A stretch of DNA of 64,000 bases from Tetrahymena thermophila SB210. Taxonomy: Eukaryota > Ciliophora > Oligohymenophorea > Hymenostomatida > Tetrahymenidae. Shown in pieces: positions 61,501 to 64,000 of the stretch. The notes beneath the pieces were generated by a model. The model saw only the letters and a list, made by a program, of their open reading frames with translations, searched no databases and was not told the DNA's origin. A program made the translations under genes and the position numbers. The DNA lies in NCBI RefSeq assembly GCF_000189635.1, contig NW_002476365.1:682001-746000 (forward strand). Direction: 5' to 3'. The stretch's first letter is position 1; every line of letters starts with the position of its first letter.

Positions 61501-64000
61501 ATACAATCCAACAAGTGGTGATATAATTTTGGATCTTAGAAGTAAAAGGAATTTTTCTTACTACTAAGAAAACGCATAAAAAATTGTATAGAATTTAATA
61601 AGCTCTGATTTATTAGGAAGAATTAAGATGATTTTACCTTACAAGCATTCTTTTAATAAATAACTTATAAATAATCTAAAATAATCTGATGATGTTTACA
61701 TGAATTTATTTTATGAGCTAATGACTACATCGAGCAATATATTTTAAATATTAGTTTCAAAAGAAAAATATGTGAAGATTTTATTATTAATTAGCAATGA
61801 CTAAGAAGAAATAATATCAAAAATTATATCCAAAATCCATTTTGCACTTCTATGCTATAATCTCCCAGCTTTATAGTGGCTATTTTCTATTGTAAAAAAT
61901 AAAAAGATAGATAAAAATAAAAAAGATCTAGAAAAACTAAAAGATCAATAAGAATAAGTAGAGGAGCATGATTAACAAAACGAAGAATAAGGATTAGATC
62001 AAGTATGTGAAACATTATATTCTAATTTAAATAAACTTTTTCATGTTTAAAATGATCATATTTCAGAAGATTTTGTTGAATTGACAGATGAGTAAATAAA
62101 ATTGAGAAGGAATATTCAGTGGAATATTTTCAAAGAAATTAAGTAGAATCTTAGTGAATAAAGAATTTTATATGACTATAGTTTATATTAAAGTTATGGA
62201 CTTAAGTTTTCTGTTGGTAACAAAGATTTTGACCCTAAAATTCTATCAAGCGATTACTTGAAGCTGGTCGAAATTATTGAAGACATTTACAGAAAACGAG
62301 AAATAACTTTTATAAATAAAAGAAATTAAAAAAATTAGCTCCTTGAAACAGAATAGATAGAGTTTATACTTGAGTAATTTCTAAAAAGAGCTGAAGAGTT
62401 GTATAATTGTGAAATAGAAGAGTAAGATGAAAAATCTGATATTACATTTAATGAAAAAAATGAAGCTTAATCAAAAAGAATAGATATAGTTAACTGCTTA
62501 TAGTTTATTTAAAAAAAATTATTTTCTTAGGTAATCCATATCAAAAAGATTTAATAGCAACTTTTAAAATTAGGAAATCAAGCTATTCATCACAAAGATT
62601 TAAATTTACTTAAAATAATAAATAAAATGTTCTGTCAAGCCATCTAAGATAAGAAAGATGACTATACTATTGTTTCATCATATATTAACCAAATTGTATA
62701 CCCTTTTTTCCTTTAAAGTGAAATAGAGCATAACTAAAATTAGAAAGTTTAATTATCAGATGAAAATGAAAATGAAATTGATGATGAAAATAAAATTACA
62801 AAAAATAAATCTAAGGAAATTGAGTAAACTGAAATGGAATCTAAGAAAATATATTTTTATAACAAAGATGGTCAAAAAGAAAAAATAATATACCACAAAA
62901 AAATATTGTAAAACAAAACATTAATTCAGCTTATTCTCAGCTCTCTTATTAGCTCAAATGAGCAGCTATTAATAAATATTGCTAGAATAGTTTCATTGAT
63001 CTATTCTTAAAAACCCTCATTGATAAATAGATTCTTCCTTTAATTTAGTGGATATAAAGCTGAATATGTCGATTTTATTTATTTCTTTTAGAAAGAAAAA
63101 CCTATATTTTTTTCTCGCAATTTTCAAAAAGAGAGATTTGAAGCCATTCTTAAAGTAATGCATGAAGAGTATTCTCGTCAATTATAGAACGAACTCTTGA
63201 CAAAAGAGAACCAAAAAAGAACTAAATTTATCATCTAAAACCTCAATAAGGATATTGCAAGACATGGGCTGATTTAGAAATGGGAAAATATGTAGCATTA
63301 TTTTAAAGATATATTAACTAAAGAATCAGAAATGAATATTATTTAGTGCTGCATTTGTGCTTATGCTGGAAGATTACTATCATCAGAGCCTGTTTCGGAG
63401 GAAAAGTATGAAAAAACAACAATGTATTCAAATATCAGAAATTTTTTATCACAAATACTTAATCAAAGAAATTGTGTTGATAATATTAAAGAGCCTTCTA
63501 GCTTACAAAGTTATACAGCAATAATAGATAATTGTTTAAGCATTTTAAAAGACCAGTACCATAGCTCATAGCAACTTTAGATAGAATATAAATCAAATAA
63601 TAATATATTTAATTATACCTCAGACTTTTCCCTCGAAATTACTCTGAATGTTTTATACTTTTCTTTAATTTACCACTTTGATGATACTTTTCCTTTCGTT
63701 AAATATCTTCATAATAAAAAAATTTTAAATGAATAAAAAGATCAAGGCATTAATGATAATGCTAAAGATGAAATTAATCAGCTCAAATAATTATGGCAAC
63801 ATTTCATATTAAAATCAATTAAGTATGGAGCATTGAGTTACTTTTCAATTTGGAACAATTCTTAACTTAGGCAATTTTTAGATGAGTTTGAAAATGATTA
63901 CTTAGAAATCATCACAGCAAAAGAATAAAATATAATAGAGTCTGATGAACTTTTTAATGTGAAAAGATATTAAAATAGCATCATTCCTTTTAATAGCAAA
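58554..64000 (+). CDS. Very large acylated protein, unrecognised (3' partial)
   Basis: The exons are 58554-58695, 58810-59355, 59412-59745, 59805-60406 and 60471 to the window end, all in phase. More than 1680 residues are visible without a TGA. The start MGNCMKSK has Gly2, Cys4 and Lys6/8, a textbook N-myristoylation plus palmitoylation signal that would anchor the protein to a membrane such as the cell or ciliary membrane. After a Q-rich linker (about 20-50) the rest is alpha-helical, with repeated Leu/Ile-rich helices resembling an ARM/HEAT-type solenoid, but without a repeat I can define. A short acidic insert (about 1100-1130) and a CCICAYAGRLLSSEP segment near 63340-63390 stand out. No enzyme motif was found. 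A standard-code reader sees almost nothing of this gene on the plus strand. Confidence 0.75.

Noticed and set aside
1-64000. Transposons, retroelements, CRISPR arrays, telomeres, rRNA
   Set aside because: No transposase, reverse transcriptase, integrase or capsid-like frames, no regular spacer arrays, and no GGGGTT/CCCCAA runs were seen.

Overview
The window reads as macronuclear DNA of a Tetrahymena-type ciliate, very probably T. thermophila or a close relative. It is strongly AT-rich and full of in-frame TAA and TAG codons. It only resolves into genes if TAA and TAG are read as glutamine and TGA is the sole stop. Introns are mostly short, AT-rich GT..AG introns. Two genes confirm the code directly: eRF1, the release factor adapted to UGA-only termination, and a tRNA-Gln with anticodon UUA that reads UAA. 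They lie about 290 bp apart on the same strand. Short ORFs called with the standard code in this window are mostly fragments or shadows of the real genes.

Layout. 1-5285 (+): 3' part of a coiled-coil/EF-hand-like protein. 5915-8662 (+): long coiled-coil protein. 8663-10181: decayed tandem repeats. 10182-11469 (-): mitochondrial COA1-like protein with two membrane segments. About 12240-12735: GC-rich, hairpin-rich island, a candidate structured ncRNA. 14130-14640: inverted-repeat cluster. 14712-15167 (+): small secreted Cys protein. 16124-20059 (-): 1311-residue divergent protein kinase. 21312-22542 (+): NC2-beta/Dr1 histone-fold repressor. 23091-23951 (-): unknown protein. 24132-25220 (-): TMEM41/VTT lipid scramblase. 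25542-28036 (+): HPS5/TECPR2-like propeller protein. 28611-29300: two-copy 348-bp tandem repeat. 29473-30396 (+): divergent 14-3-3. 31505-33423 (-): LRR-like protein. 34295-37057 (-): three-TM membrane protein. 39128-41022 (-): Sec14/CRAL-TRIO protein. 41936-42604 (-): Nudix hydrolase. 42870-43189: decayed duplicate of the xylulokinase 3' end. 43190-44869 (-): xylulokinase. 45982-48453 (+): eRF1. 48747-48818 (+): tRNA-Gln(UUA). 49100-50190: five-copy degenerate repeat. 50186-51808 (-): secreted Cys-rich, Q-rich protein. 53574-56267 (+): ciliate-family two-TM protein. 57015-57370 (-): three identical tRNA-Ala(AGC). 58554 to the end (+): very large protein with an N-myristoylation/palmitoylation signal, running off the window.

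Apart from the eRF1/tRNA-Gln pair, which together define the stop-codon reassignment, neighbouring genes show no obvious shared pathway. Genes have their own spacers of 0.2-2 kb. These spacers hold degenerate tandem or inverted repeats, some of which grew from the 3' ends of adjacent genes. I saw no retroelement, Polinton, DNA transposon, CRISPR array or rRNA. Exon boundaries were assigned by eye; for most multi-exon genes the exon lengths sum to an intact reading frame, which supports them.
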